From positions 12,293,501-12,357,500 of the forward strand of contig OU015654.1 of NCBI GenBank assembly GCA_907165275.2: DNA of 64,000 nt. Direction: 5' to 3'. Shown here in pieces: positions 11,012 to 21,810 of this stretch; within the stretch, counting starts at the first letter, position 1; each line of letters begins with the position of its first letter. Made by a program: the position numbers and the translations under genes. Source of the stretch: Zygaena filipendulae (Eukaryota > Arthropoda > Insecta > Lepidoptera > Zygaenidae). A model generated the notes under the pieces. That model had not been told where the DNA came from. It saw only the letters and a program-made list of their open reading frames with translations, and did no database searches.

Positions 11012-14000
11012 ATGTCTGCCAACAAGGAAGTAAATCTTGTTCAAGCTTATATCGAATTAAATAAATTCTGCCAAAGCAGTGATTATGAAAGAGCTCTAAA
11101 AGCAGCGGGGAAAAGTAAGACTTATGTATCAAATATATTTTGTTAATCACTTGAGGTTTGACTCAGAAATTTAAGTCTGAGATAGGTAATGCAGTCCGAA
11201 CTTTTGAATTTATCCACTTACACTTTTGTATCAATTTATTAAATTAAACTTCCAGTTCTGCAACTGTCCCCGAACGAGCAGAAGGCCTTTCATTGTAAAG
11301 TGGTATGTCACATCCAACTGCTCAACTTTAAGGAGGCTCTAGCCGTGCTCACCAACCCGAAGAATGCTCTGTTGGCTGCTGACTTGCACTTTGAGAAGGC
11401 CTACGCCCAGTACAGGCTGAACTGTCCCAGTGATGCCCTGAAGACGGTCGAAAATGCACCTGAAGTGACACCACTACTGAAGGAGCTCAAGTATGGACCT
11501 TCCCCATTTGAATATTTTTCATAAATTTTATTCTACATTAAACTAAAATCTAAATTTTAATTACTACAAAAATATAAACTGGCCATTGAAACAGCTGATT
11601 ATACAGCTGGAAACTGTAATAAAAAAAAATTACAAGGGTCATAGTGTTTAATATATCCTATCAAACTGAGGCACACCAGGTCAGCCAATTCTAACCGGTT
11701 CTCCTGTTGCGGGTCTGCTGGAAGAAATTCCAATTGTATGGAATAAGCATGACCCTTGTACATGTTTACTTTTATACTTTCTTTCTTTTTATGTTGTCCT
11801 TGTGTGCATTAATTTTTAAATAAAAAAGAAATAGTGATCTCTTGTATGCTATCTATCTCTATGTAAACTAGGTGTAAGCATTACCGTTATTTGCAATCAT
11901 GGTCAGTGCTAAAGAATTTCTGCCACAGGGCTCAAATCCTGTACCGTTTGGAGCAATATCAGGACTGCTATAATCTGTATCGTGACATAGTTAAGAACAC
12001 AACGGATGACTATGAAGATGAGAGGAAAGCTAACATGTCTGCTGTTGTTGCTAATCTGGCTTCTCTGAACCCTGTAAGTTAACAGTGATTTTGCTTAAAA
12101 ATTAGAAGGTTGTAGTGCTCTATTATTTAATTATAAATATAAAAAAACACTCTTAGTTTTAGTGCTCTAAAATACTTTATTAACTTATCTAGCTTCAAAG
12201 AGATCTTTGCTTTTAAGAGCAGATTTTTCCACCGAATCTCATAAGCCACTTATATTAAAATGCATCTCTATGTTATTATCAGTCAGCAGATCTACCTCAA
12301 TTTGATGAGAACACATATGAGCTCTCATACAATGTTGGTACAACCCTAGCGATGCGTGGGAAGTACAATGAGGCTTTGCCAGTGCTGAAAAAGGCTGAGC
12401 AAGCATGCGCTGAGAGTGTGATAGAGGATGGTGGTACCGAGGAAGAGGTTAAAGAAGAAGCAGCTATTATCAGGTATGAATTAATGATTGATACTGTACA
12501 GGAAACAATTTACATGTTGACAAAAAAAAAATAAAAATTGCATTTGTGACTGATGTTAGTTTAGATTTTAGTTAATTAAAAACTTTTTATTAGTTTAAAT
12601 CACACTCAATTGGGCTGATCCTTTGCCACATCCCCACATTTCTGTGCACACCAAAAAGCCAAGACCTCTCAAAATGGTCCTTTGAACCATATTTGACTAC
12701 CCGATTGGCGCAGAGGTCACCATGCCTGCCCGCTAATCAAGGGGTTCCGGTTTCGGTTGCCGGTGGGGGTGGATTTTGTGTGATGAACACAGGGTTCCAT
12801 TTTCCAGTCTGGGTGTGTTTATATATCTGTAGTATAATATATAAGTAATTCTATGTAGTATATACCACGTTTGCTTGGTTTCCACGACACAAGCTAATAA
12901 TAGCTTACTGTGGGATCAAGTAGATCTGTGTGTTGTGATGTGGATTATTTATTTTTAATTAACCAGTTACCCTCTCTTTTTCTTCTAAATTTGTTGTTCA
13001 AAAAGTATAAATTTTATTTATACGTGCAGTTTGCACCTGTTAGTATAGTGACACTTGGCCAATTCGATGGCAATTTTTTACTGTATGTATTAGTGTTTAG
13101 TATGTTGGTGTAACTTTAAAATAAATAAATTTTTTTTTTTTACATTTTTACATTTGACCTTCTTTCTCCAGGGTTCAACAAGCATACTGCTTGCAGCAGA
13201 TGGGAAAAGAGAAGGAGGCTGCTACAATATACCAGAATGTACTCAAAGACAAGCCTAGTGACCAGGCTTTGGTTGCTGTGGCCAGCAACAATATTGTTGT
13301 TATAAACAGGTACCTATGTGTTTCAGGTACAATCATGTCTTGTCAAATGCTTCATCAAATTTATAAAATTCTCATGTCACAATGTTCGTTCCCCTACTCC
13401 TCCAAAACGGCTTGACCAATTCTCATGAAATTTTTATGCATATTCAGTAAGCCTGAGAATCGGCTACTATCTATTTTTCATCCCCCTAAAGGGAGTTCCT
13501 GCGGGAATTCCGAAACTCACGCGGCTGAAACCGCGGGGCACAGCTAGTGATCAATAAAAAAAAAGTATGTGGCTATGGTTCTCAGTTAATATTGTATTCC
13601 AGAGATACAAACGTGTTCGACTCCCGCAAGCGGATGAAGGCAGCAACGGCAGATGGTTTGGAGCATAAATTGAACTCACGCCAGCGCGCCACTATCACAT
13701 ACAACCAGGCTATACTCTCCATTTACTCTAACCAGGTAACAATCAATCAACTATTGTAGATTAGTGAAAAAGGGTACAGGTGATGTTGGATTTGTTTCAC
13801 GTTCACCAGCTATTCCTAAATTTTGAACACCTATGTTATTTAGCAGAGTAACTGAATGAAAAATTGTAGGCTGTGTCACATTTAAATCTGAGCTTTTAAT
13901 CAGAGGCTTGTGCATGTCTTGCGGGGCACTCCCCCTTGTCACGTGCTTTCAGTCGTCGATCTATCATGTCAGTCGATGATTCTATCATCATGTAACACGG

Positions 14001-17000
14001 ATGATGAACCACGTCACTCTTTAGCCACCACCTCTGCCTCTAATTCCAATTCCGGCTCCTACAAGCCAAATTTAAAAACACGGACTCCAGTTCTGATAAA
14101 CTACCTCCTTAACATCCTTTTGAAACATTTCTTTTCTGCCACCACCTTTAACTCCGACAGACTAAATTTAAAAACTCCGCCTCCGAATTCGTTTTCGAAA
14201 AATTACCTACTTAGCATCCCTAATAGTCATGAACGGTGTCAAGACGTAGCGTGTCGTTGCAGCCGGATTTCTGCAAGCAGTGCTGCGTCAAGCTGTCCCG
14301 CTCGCCGGGCGAGCAGCGGCGCGCGGCGCTGGTGGAGGCGGCGTCGCTGGTGAAGGCGGGGCGCCGCGCGCAGGCGGTGGCGCTGCTGCTGCGCCACGGC
14401 GGGGACCTCACGCTCGCCGCTGCGCACGTGCTGCTGGCGCAGGTAACGGAACAAACAAACTCACATTTGCATTTATCATTCATACTTAATTAATTATATT
14501 TTTTAATACAGTTGCTCAAAAAGTGGCGTATTGCAGGGACGTTTAGCGTTCGGGATGTGGGCTATTACATACTCGAGCTTTTTGTTTACCTTTCCCGAAC
14601 TCGTGCGTTCTCTTTGCCAACTGTCAAATGGCGACACGACTTTGACACACTTTTTTGCATTGCGAAACGTACGTTTCGCATTACTAATACGACTAGCGCC
14701 ATCTCTTGATCACAGTTGGAACTTAGTTGAGTTTGTTGTGTTTTTGATATTTTATTAAATTTCTTCATTTTTTTCGCAACTGTATTAAAAATAGTTGTTC
14801 AGTACACGTGCGGAACCGTCATTGCAACTAGTTCCGACTGTCAACCCTCACCTTCGGCTGCGCCTCGGCTCGGGTAGACATATGTCGGAACTCTTTGCAA
14901 TGACAGGCTTTCCGCACTTATAATGAAATATACTATATTAATACTGGTAGCATATGCTTTTTACTGTAAATCTTATTGTAAATTTGTAAATTGTAAATCA
15001 AATCTATGACGTTACATTATTTAAAAACGTAGATACCTATTAATTTCCAAAACACATAGGTACAGCGGTAACAAGAGGGGCCAACGTTGTCGCTTCTCTA
15101 AGTAGTAGTGGATAGTATTCTTTAGCCCTACTTTAGCCCGGCACTACTCTTATGCCACGCGGACATACTTTAGCACGGCACTACTCTTGTGCCACGCGGA
15201 TATGCTTTACCCCGGCACTACTCTTATGCCACGCGGATATACTTTAGCCCGGCACTACTCTTGTGCCACGCGGATATGCTTTACCCCGGCACTACTCTTA
15301 TGCCACGCGGATATACTTTAGCCCGGCACTACTCTTATGCCACGCGGATATACTTTAGCCCGGCACTACTCTTATGCCACGCGGATATACTTTAGCCCGG
15401 CACTACTCTTATGCCACGCGGATATACTTTAGCCCGGCACTACTCTTATGCCACGCGGATATATTTTAGCCCGGCACTACTCTTATGCCACGCGGACATA
15501 CTTTAGCACGGCACTACTCTTGTGCCACGCGGATATGCTTTACCCCGGCACTACTCTTATGCCACGCGGATATACTTTAGCCCGGCACTACTCTTATGCC
15601 ACGCGGATATACTTTAGCCCGGCACTACTCTTATGCCACGCGGATATACTTTAGCCCGGCACTACTCTTATGCCACGCGGATATACTTTAGCCCGGCACT
15701 ACTCTTATGCCACGCGGATATACTTTAGCCCGGCACTACTCTTGTGCCACTCGGAAATAACGTACACCTTTGTGATGCTACAGGGCGATCGTAAAGCGGC
15801 GGTGAAACTGCTCGAGGAGAGCGAGTATAAGTACCGGCCGGGCGTGGTGGGCGCGCTGTGCACGCTGCTGTGCGCCGACAACGACCACCAGAAGGCCTCG
15901 CAGCTGTTCCAGGAGGTCTACGAGCATTACAAGGACACCGAGGTGAGTGCGCCACGATCGTGAACAGAACATGACCGGTCTACGGCTGCTTTGAGATGGA
16001 ATTTAAATCAAAATTTACTTCGAAATTATAAAAAGAACCGCGCGGGTGCGGTGGTCTCTGAAGAGTCGCAGTAACCTTGAACGAGAGATAAAGCCGATAT
16101 ACTCTCTCTCTCACACCTCAAGCTATGTAAGCCTATGCTTAGCTGCTGTTCTCACGCACTTATACCAAGTGGAGACAATACAATGGACAATACGACAATA
16201 AATTAAAACATCGGCAATAATATCAATATTAGAGTATAATGAAATTATCAAATAAGTGCTAAAATAGAAATAGAAAAATTATATTTTGCGAACAAACTAA
16301 ATAGCACAGCAATGTTTTTAGGTATGTTACTCTCCCAAAATTTCAAAGTACCTAAAGAAGATTTTCCAAAGAAAAAAAAAACATTTTTGAAAGAGTGGCT
16401 AACTAGGGTTGATTAAGATTTGTTATTTTTACTTTTCAATTTCTTAAAACTTAAAAGTTAAAGATATAAAAATTTCAAAATGCTTCTAACCAAAAATTCA
16501 AGGTTTACAGGATTACAGTTATAAACAAAACAAAAGAAAGACTTATTATTTTTTTCAAAGTTTACCCCTGTCGGGGAAGGCAAAGGAAACTTAGTCCATA
16601 CAGCAAATTCAGATGTTTTCTTCTTCTTCCGACGTCATTAATTCGAAATGCTCAACTCTTCACAGTAGAACCAATTCACACAATATTAAATCATTATTAA
16701 CTAATTTGTAAAACAAACAAAAACAATTTACGTCCATTTTCTGCTAAAATCCCGCCAAAAGTCTTTTGTACGATAGTATATATTGTTTTTTTTAATTTAT
16801 TAAGGCTTGGCAACTAGGCCTTTAGCCATAGAAACACATTAGAAAATCTTTGATTTGTAAAAAGTATACTACCAAGCTCAAATTAACTAGACTTATGTCT
16901 GAAGAGTATCAAGCGTGTGTTTAGTGTATATACTTGTGTGTTTAGTGTATATACTTTTACTTACTTTTTAAAGACTATTGTAATAGAATGTACGATAGTG

Positions 17001-19309
17001 AGCTCTCTAAGTGTTGCCCACACTCGGTTCGTGACGCGCTGTGTGGTGTGTGCGGGGCCAGCAGGTGTTCCCGTCGCTGCGCGAGGTGTGGCGCGCGGCG
17101 GCGGCGCAGCACGCGCGCGCCGGGCACGCGGCGGCGGCGGCGGCGGCGCTGGAGGCGCTGGCGCGCGCCGCGCCCGCCGACCGGCGCAGCCTGGCGCGCC
17201 TCGTGAAGGCGCTGGCGGCGGCGGACGCGCCCCGCGCGCGCCAGCTCGCCGCCGGCCTGCCGCCGCTCGACCAGCTCGAGGTGACCACACCGCACACCGC
17301 ACACCTAACCCCATCCCCGTTATTATTACTATTATCACGATCTACGCAAGACGTGCTCCTTGCGCCAGACACGTAGTATTAAGTTGCTAACAAACCACTG
17401 CACTTTTATTTATTAATTAACTAAAGATATTATACACAACACAGATTGACACACACAAACACACACACACAGAGTCCTTGCTGTTTTATATTTACGTATT
17501 AGGTTTAATGATCAATTTTAAGCATTTCCAACACTAGGAGAAATCATGCCTAAAGCGTGTGGCGCTGGAGATAGTTAATGTTACCAAAACATGGCAGTGG
17601 AAGGGTTAAGGCGTGACAGCTTAACAAACAAACTCACTTTCGCATTTATAAGTAAACGATAAGGAAACGTACCCATACTAATAAGTGACCCTTTGAAATT
17701 TCATAATTTTATTACAAAATGTACTCTTAAAATTACAGAGCAAAATAGACATTGAAGCTCTGGAGTCCTCCAAATGGATGATGGGGGCGAAGGTTGTGAA
17801 GAAAACTGTGCAGAGTAAACAGGAGCAGTCGCCAGGGTATGTTAACGAGTAGTTTCAAACTCTCAATATACTGGCTGTTCCCCGCGGTTTCACCTGTTTG
17901 GACACGTTATAGAAGACGAGCACACGTTACAGGACGCCCGGCTCGGAGCTGGGCCAGAAGGTGAAGCAGAAACGGCGGCGCAAGACCAAGCTGCCGCCCA
18001 ACGCGGACCTGTCCAAGCCGCCCGACCCGGAGCGGTGAGCTAATTTATGGCTAATCTAATAATATCGTCACAACCAAAAATATTTTTTTATAAAGATTAC
18101 CCCTTTTGGGGAAGGCAAAGGAAACTTAGTCCATACAGAGCCAGTTCAGATGTTTATTTTCTTCCTGTCCATTTGAATTTTGAATTTCGTTGGTAACTAA
18201 ATCGTTGGCTTCGTCGCGGGCAGCGCAAGTACCACGCGTTGCTTGGTTTCCACGACACAACCTAATAATAGCTTACTGTGAAATCAAGTAGTTCTGTGTT
18301 GTGAAGTGGATTATTATTATTATTACCAGGTGGTTGCCGAAGTACGAGCGCACGGCGTACCGGAAGCGGCGCGGCGTGCGGCGTGACGTCATCAAGGGCA
18401 GCCAGGGCATGACCACCACCGCCACCGACCAATAGTAAGTGCACCAGTTTTATGCTGTTACTTACACAACCACCACTGTATGTACATACTAGCTGTACTC
18501 CCGTTTCGCGAGCGTGAATTTTGGAATTCCCGCAGGAACTCCAAAGTAGCCTTATTGGTCCAACTGTTTCGGAGATTCACCCGCGTGAGTTTCGGAGTTA
18601 CCGCAGGATCTCTTTATATACGTATCGGCTCACGTTACGCTCAGCCGCATACATATACAAGGCACGCGCCGCGCACACAGCGAGCGATGAATCAGCTGTT
18701 TAGCTCTTAGATACCGGCGCGCGGCGATGTGTGTGTGAAGCAGCAGTGCTCGTGCCAACTCCCACGATGCGCCGCAAGTCATTTCGCCGCATGGGCGACC
18801 ACACGGGCAGCGCGGCGCCGCAGCGGCGACAGAAAGAGTAGGCATGCCCATCGCTACGTGACAGAACAGGACAAACAACAGCGAGCCGCTTACTCCCCTC
18901 CCCGCCTTGTCTCGACTCCGACGCGAGCGCGGCGCGCCGCAAGGCGCCGTGTGACCACAACGCATTTTTGTATGTAATATACCGCAACGGCGCCGCTTAG
19001 GCGCCGTACCTGAGCCGCGCCGCACCGTGTATCTTTTTTTTTTTATGAACATGTTTATACATACTTTCAACCCTGTAAATATTTGCAGCTAATTTTGCCA
19101 CACCTTATAAATACATATATCAACCGGGTTCATAGCCCATCTATACCAGTGACCGTAACTCTGCTCGCGACAGTGACATGAGCAAGCAGCTGCCGACCGC
19201 CGCCGCCGCCGCCACCACCACCAAGAGCCCGCGCGTCGAGAGCAAGCCGGAGGGCGCGTGGCAGCGCAAGCAGCAGCAGAAGAAGAAGGGCAAGGGCCGC
19301 AAGTGGTAG
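11012..19309 (+). CDS. Srp72: Signal recognition particle subunit SRP72 (13 exons)
   Basis: SRP72 pairs with SRP68 on 7SL RNA in the cytosolic particle that targets ribosomes making secretory proteins to the ER. Exons: 11012-11114, 11256-11490, 11929-12073, 12283-12473, 13172-13309, 13603-13735, 14263-14442, 15784-15942, 17065-17280, 17739-17836, 17933-18034, 18330-18434, 19174-19309. All junctions are GT-AG and in frame, giving 646 residues against about 670 in human. The N-terminal half is TPR-like helical repeats (for example AFHCKVVCHIQ, ILYRLEQYQDC, ELSYNVGTTLA). The conserved RNA-binding motif PDPERWLP lies at about residues 563-570, followed by a basic KRRGVRR stretch and a lysine-rich tail ending KGKGRKW. 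The start at 11012 was chosen because MSANKEVNLVQAYIELNKF fits the family N terminus. Exon 9 has alternative NAG acceptors and exon 13 has a second in-frame acceptor at 19148-19149. Family identification is secure. Confidence 0.93.
12697..12960 (+). mobile_element. tRNA-related SINE in SRP72 intron 4
   Basis: TGGCGCAGAGG at 12706-12716 fits an RNA polymerase III A box, and GGTTCCGG at 12743 resembles a B box about 35 bp downstream. This is the layout of a tRNA-derived SINE head. The body continues to the tail containing TTGCTTGGTTTCCACGACAC and AATAGCTTACTGTGGGATCA, shared with 18238-18320. The element may extend to the A/T-rich run near 13140. Confidence 0.65.
13380..13549 (+). repeat. Dispersed CCGCGG repeat in SRP72 intron 5
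   Basis: Contains AAACGGCTTGACCAATT and ends GGCTGAAACCGCGGGGCACAGCTAG. It ends about 50 bp before the exon 6 acceptor. Confidence 0.65.
14661..14680. repeat. Perfect 20-bp palindrome in SRP72 intron 7
   Basis: TGCGAAACGTACGTTTCGCA is its own reverse complement. It could be a cruciform-forming site, a dimeric protein-binding site or a transposon centre; nothing in the sequence decides between these. Confidence 0.8.
14806..14925. repeat. Imperfect inverted repeat, possible MITE, SRP72 intron 7
   Basis: The left arm (GTGCGGAACCGTCATTGCAA, then GTTCCGAC) is mirrored by the right arm (GTCGGAAC, then TTGCAATGACAGGCTTTCCG) around a GC-rich centre (CCTTCGGCTGCGCCTCGG). Size and symmetry fit a foldback or MITE-type insertion. 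No clear target duplication was identified. Confidence 0.55.
15126..15757. repeat. 37-bp minisatellite, about 17 copies, SRP72 intron 7
   Basis: The tandem unit contains TTTAGCCCGGCACTACTCTT followed by ATGCCACGCGGATATAC (37 bp in all). Variants occur at a few fixed positions (TTATG/TTGTG, TTTAGCCC/TTTACCCC/TTTAGCAC, GATAT/GACAT). They recur in blocks, suggesting multi-unit duplication. The array ends about 25 bp before the exon 8 acceptor. Some frames stay open through it, but no protein is implied. Confidence 0.95.
16556..16632. repeat. Short SINE-like repeat in SRP72 intron 8
   Basis: GGGGAAGGCAAAGGAAACTT, then AGTCCATACAG, matches the sequence at about 18103-18140 in intron 11. It is related to GAGCAGGCAAAGGAGCTAAG in the EBP2 copy B upstream regions. 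Confidence 0.6.
18085..18165. repeat. Short SINE-like repeat in SRP72 intron 11
   Basis: A second copy of the GGGGAAGGCAAAGGAAACTT family, followed by CAGATGTTTATTTTCTTCCT. It is a few per cent diverged from the intron 8 copy. Confidence 0.6.
18238..18325 (+). repeat. SINE tail fragment in SRP72 intron 11
   Basis: TTGCTTGGTTTCCACGACAC, then CTAATAATAGCTTACTGTG, repeats the tail of the intron 4 SINE. It ends in an ATT microsatellite directly before the exon 12 acceptor. Confidence 0.65.
18488..18610 (-). repeat. Degraded CCGCGG-family repeat in SRP72 intron 12
   Basis: TACTAGCTGTACTCCCGTTT, then TTCCCGCAGGAACTCC and TTCACCCGCGTGAGTTTCGG, show a decayed member of the dispersed family. The following 18690-19020 stretch is unusually GC-rich (several GGCGCC and GCCGCGC motifs) and has no supported gene. 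Confidence 0.55.
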
Positions 19310-19420
19310 CCGCCGGGCCGACCGACAGACCCGCCCGGATATTAATAATACACATTTTATAATCGACATGTTTTGTTTTATTACTGCTGAATATTGCAAT
19401 CCGAACTAATCCTACTAATA

Positions 19421-19652
19421 CACTTCGCATCAAAAAATCGAAACACTTCCGTTTTTATTATTTCTGTCCTAATTTAACACAAAAGAGTTTTCATTCCAGG
19501 TCAAATTAATTTGAATTTAGAACATTAACATTAGGATTTGAAAACCTCATATTTCTCCCTAATAAACGACACATGACAAATATACACATTTTTCTGATAA
19601 TCCTTACAAATCATAAACTTGCAAGGTGTTTCGATTTTTTTGATGCGAAGTG
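19421..19652. mobile_element. Intact Tc1/mariner-like MITE 3' of SRP72
   Basis: A 232-bp element flanked by TA (19419-19420 and 19653-19654). It has terminal inverted repeats of 26/27 bp starting CACTTCGCATC and ending GATGCGAAGTG, differing only by one base in an A/T run. It has no coding capacity. The same element occurs in every array unit, but split by later insertions, so this is the uninterrupted reference copy. Confidence 0.88.
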
Positions 19653-19826
19653 TAAAATGTCATGTTAAAACATGACAGTTAAACTGCGCAACAGATTTGA
19701 ATGTTTTTACTGCTTTAGTTATTCTTCTGAGGTTTTTACTACATTTTATAGAACTTCTTCTGGATGGTGTAGGTACATTTATTTATTTAAACTTTTTGCA
19801 CATTATGGTACTAAAGGCGGGCTTCA
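19653..19826. repeat. SRP72 3' flank segment shared with array units
   Basis: Matches 20790-20962 and its equivalents in each unit almost exactly, up to GGCGGGCTT. It then breaks: here CAGTGGCGAAGG follows, in the array AATGCCATTGTGG. This is the ancestral spacer between SRP72 and EBP2. Open frames through it repeat in each copy but resemble no protein I know. Confidence 0.75.
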
Positions 19827-19827
19827 G

Positions 19828-20454
19828 TGGCGAAGGTACCATATAAGCCGATTCCCACCGGCTTCCCTTCAGAAGTTGGGAACACAACCACTTTCTCTAC
19901 CGTAATTTAGAAATGGCACAATCAGTAATTTTTTGTAGTAAGTATTTCAGTAGAATCTACTAAAATACTACAAAAATTATCTCTACTGAGTAGAAAACAT
20001 TACAAAACGCCTAAACTATCAACAAAATTTGCTCTTCAACAACAAATTGTTATAAAATAAGCCGCTAGCGCGATCGGCTTTTTGGCAGTTAAACTTCCAT
20101 ACAAAATAATGCCGTGACGTCACATCAAGGTCGCAGGCAGCCGGCTAAAATAGCTACTTTGGTAAGCCGCTACAAATAGAGTTACTCTCTCCATTTCACT
20201 CACGCGCACGCATTTTCTATTACTGTCTCAACAAATATCCTTATTGGTCCTAGAAATTCGAAACGAAGCGGACATTCTGAGATGACTGTTGACCAGTGGC
20301 GAAGGTACCATACAAGCCGATTCCCACCGGCTTCCCTTCAGAAGTTGGGAACACAACCACTCTCTCTACCGTAATTTAGAAATGGCATAATCAGTAATTT
20401 TTTGTAGTAAGTATTTCAGTAGAATCTACTGAAATACTACAAAAATTATCTCTA
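19828..20454. repeat. Non-array insert with a direct repeat of about 150 bp
   Basis: GTGGCGAAGGTACCAT starts two copies (19828-19980 and about 20294-20454) that share GATTCCCACCGGCTTCCCTT and a TTTTTTGTAGTAAGTATTTC block. A unique spacer containing GTGACGTCAC lies between them. The second copy is cut by the left edge of the tandem array at 20454/20455. Confidence 0.75.
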
Positions 20455-20740
20455 CTAGAGTTGGACAGCAGGTCATTATCCTCGGTCCTGTCACGGTCGC
20501 CAGTTTTGTGGCGGATTCTTTCCGCCGTGGGGTTGCAGGTTCAAGATACTCCAGAATGAAAGTCTACATGCTTGTTAACGAGGTTTTATATTTTCTAAAC
20601 GGTAAAATATTACAAGACACAGCCTACTCAGCCGACACGGTATCGATGACAGTTCTATTTTTTTTCCTTACATACAATAGTGATGTAGACACGTCATTCA
20701 TAGTGATGTGCATAAATCGCTCGACAAACTATTCGCAACA
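20455..20740 (-). mobile_element. LTR-retrotransposon remnant cut by array edge
   Basis: This is only the 5' LTR (20507-20740) and about 50 bp of leader of the minus-strand element seen complete at 31466-32675. The array edge falls inside the element. The LTR here keeps G where the 5' LTRs in units 2-4 have A (32640 in unit 2), so it equals the 3' LTR sequence. Confidence 0.85.
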
Positions 20741-20988
20741 CCCCTCTTGGCGGTCCGTACTACAAGGTGTTTCGATTTTTTTGATGCGAAGTGTAAAATG
20801 TCATGTTAAAACATGACAGTTAAACTGCGCAACAGATTTGAATGTTTTTACTGCTTTAGTTATTCTTCTGAGGTTTTTACTACATTTTATAGAACTTCTT
20901 CTAGATGGTGTAGGTACATTTATTTATTTAAACTTTTTGCACATTATGGTACTAAAGGCGGGCTTAATGCCATTGTGGCATTCTCTGC

Positions 20989-21759
20989 CAGTCAACCTTC
21001 AAGATCTGCAGAAAGTGTGTTTGGTGGTGCTTGTAAGTTCTTGATAATTAATAGATACACAATAAACACACTAAAACATTACAAACAGTTACAAACCATA
21101 CAAAATACTTATAAATAATATGTAGGTAATTCAATAATATGAATAATATATAATAAACAAGCTAAAACATTAACTATAAAGTACTTATATATAATACGTA
21201 ATTCAATAATATGCTTAATACACATTTCTGATTAAATTTATGAAGAATAGAAAAAAATAAAATACTTTTGAAAACAGCACATTAAACACATAAACCTATA
21301 CCTAGGTAGGTGCAAGATGCTTTTAGTGTAGAAAAGAGTTGTAGCACCTTAAGGTCTTAAAAAGCATACAGAATAATTCGCAATGGCTGCGCCTATTTCC
21401 AAATGTTGAATCATCTTTGTCATTTGATAAAATATAATTTTATTTGGTTATACTAAGCATTGATATAATATTAAATAAAAAACAAAGATTTTTTTACTAA
21501 TATACATAGTATTCTTATCCAGTTTATGTATGTTACTTACCTCGAGCATTAATTTTATGTACCTAGATTTAGTTGTTATTTTATTGTCAAATGTATAATT
21601 CTATTCTATTTTAATGCACTTTCACTAGGTTTGAGCTTAAATAATCAAATACACACCATAATACATAATTATTTTACGTTGAAAAACTTACTCTCAGATT
21701 AGTAATTATCAAAATATCGAAAATTGTACCCTTATTAACATAACAATATGCTTAATAAT
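20989..21759. other. SRP72-EBP2 spacer, unit 1
   Basis: AT-rich spacer leading into the EBP2 3' end, repeated in each unit (32924-33694, 44884-45654, 56858-57628). No separate gene is recognised. It presumably includes the EBP2 3' UTR. Confidence 0.5.
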
Positions 21760-21810
21760 TTATCTCTTATTATTTTTCCTCCTCGACTTGCCGGGCCTTT
21801 GGTTCTTTTT

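Noticed and set aside
15126..15757. Regular 37-bp repeats resembling a CRISPR array
   Set aside because: Copies are directly adjacent with no unique spacers, lie inside an intron of a eukaryotic gene, and show unit variants typical of a minisatellite.
16917..17390. Several overlapping ORFs rich in Arg/Ala/Gly around SRP72 exon 9
   Set aside because: They are off-frame readings of a very GC-rich exon; the in-frame reading is SRP72 exon 9.
19089..19433. Minus-strand ORFs opposite the SRP72 last exon, repeated in every copy
   Set aside because: They are antisense shadows of the exon 13 coding sequence and its 3' flank, with no independent start or family match.
20508..20816. ORF of 102 codons starting MADSFRRG, repeated in each unit
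   Set aside because: It runs through an LTR (start at the LTR edge) and out into the flanking MITE end; not a protein-coding gene.
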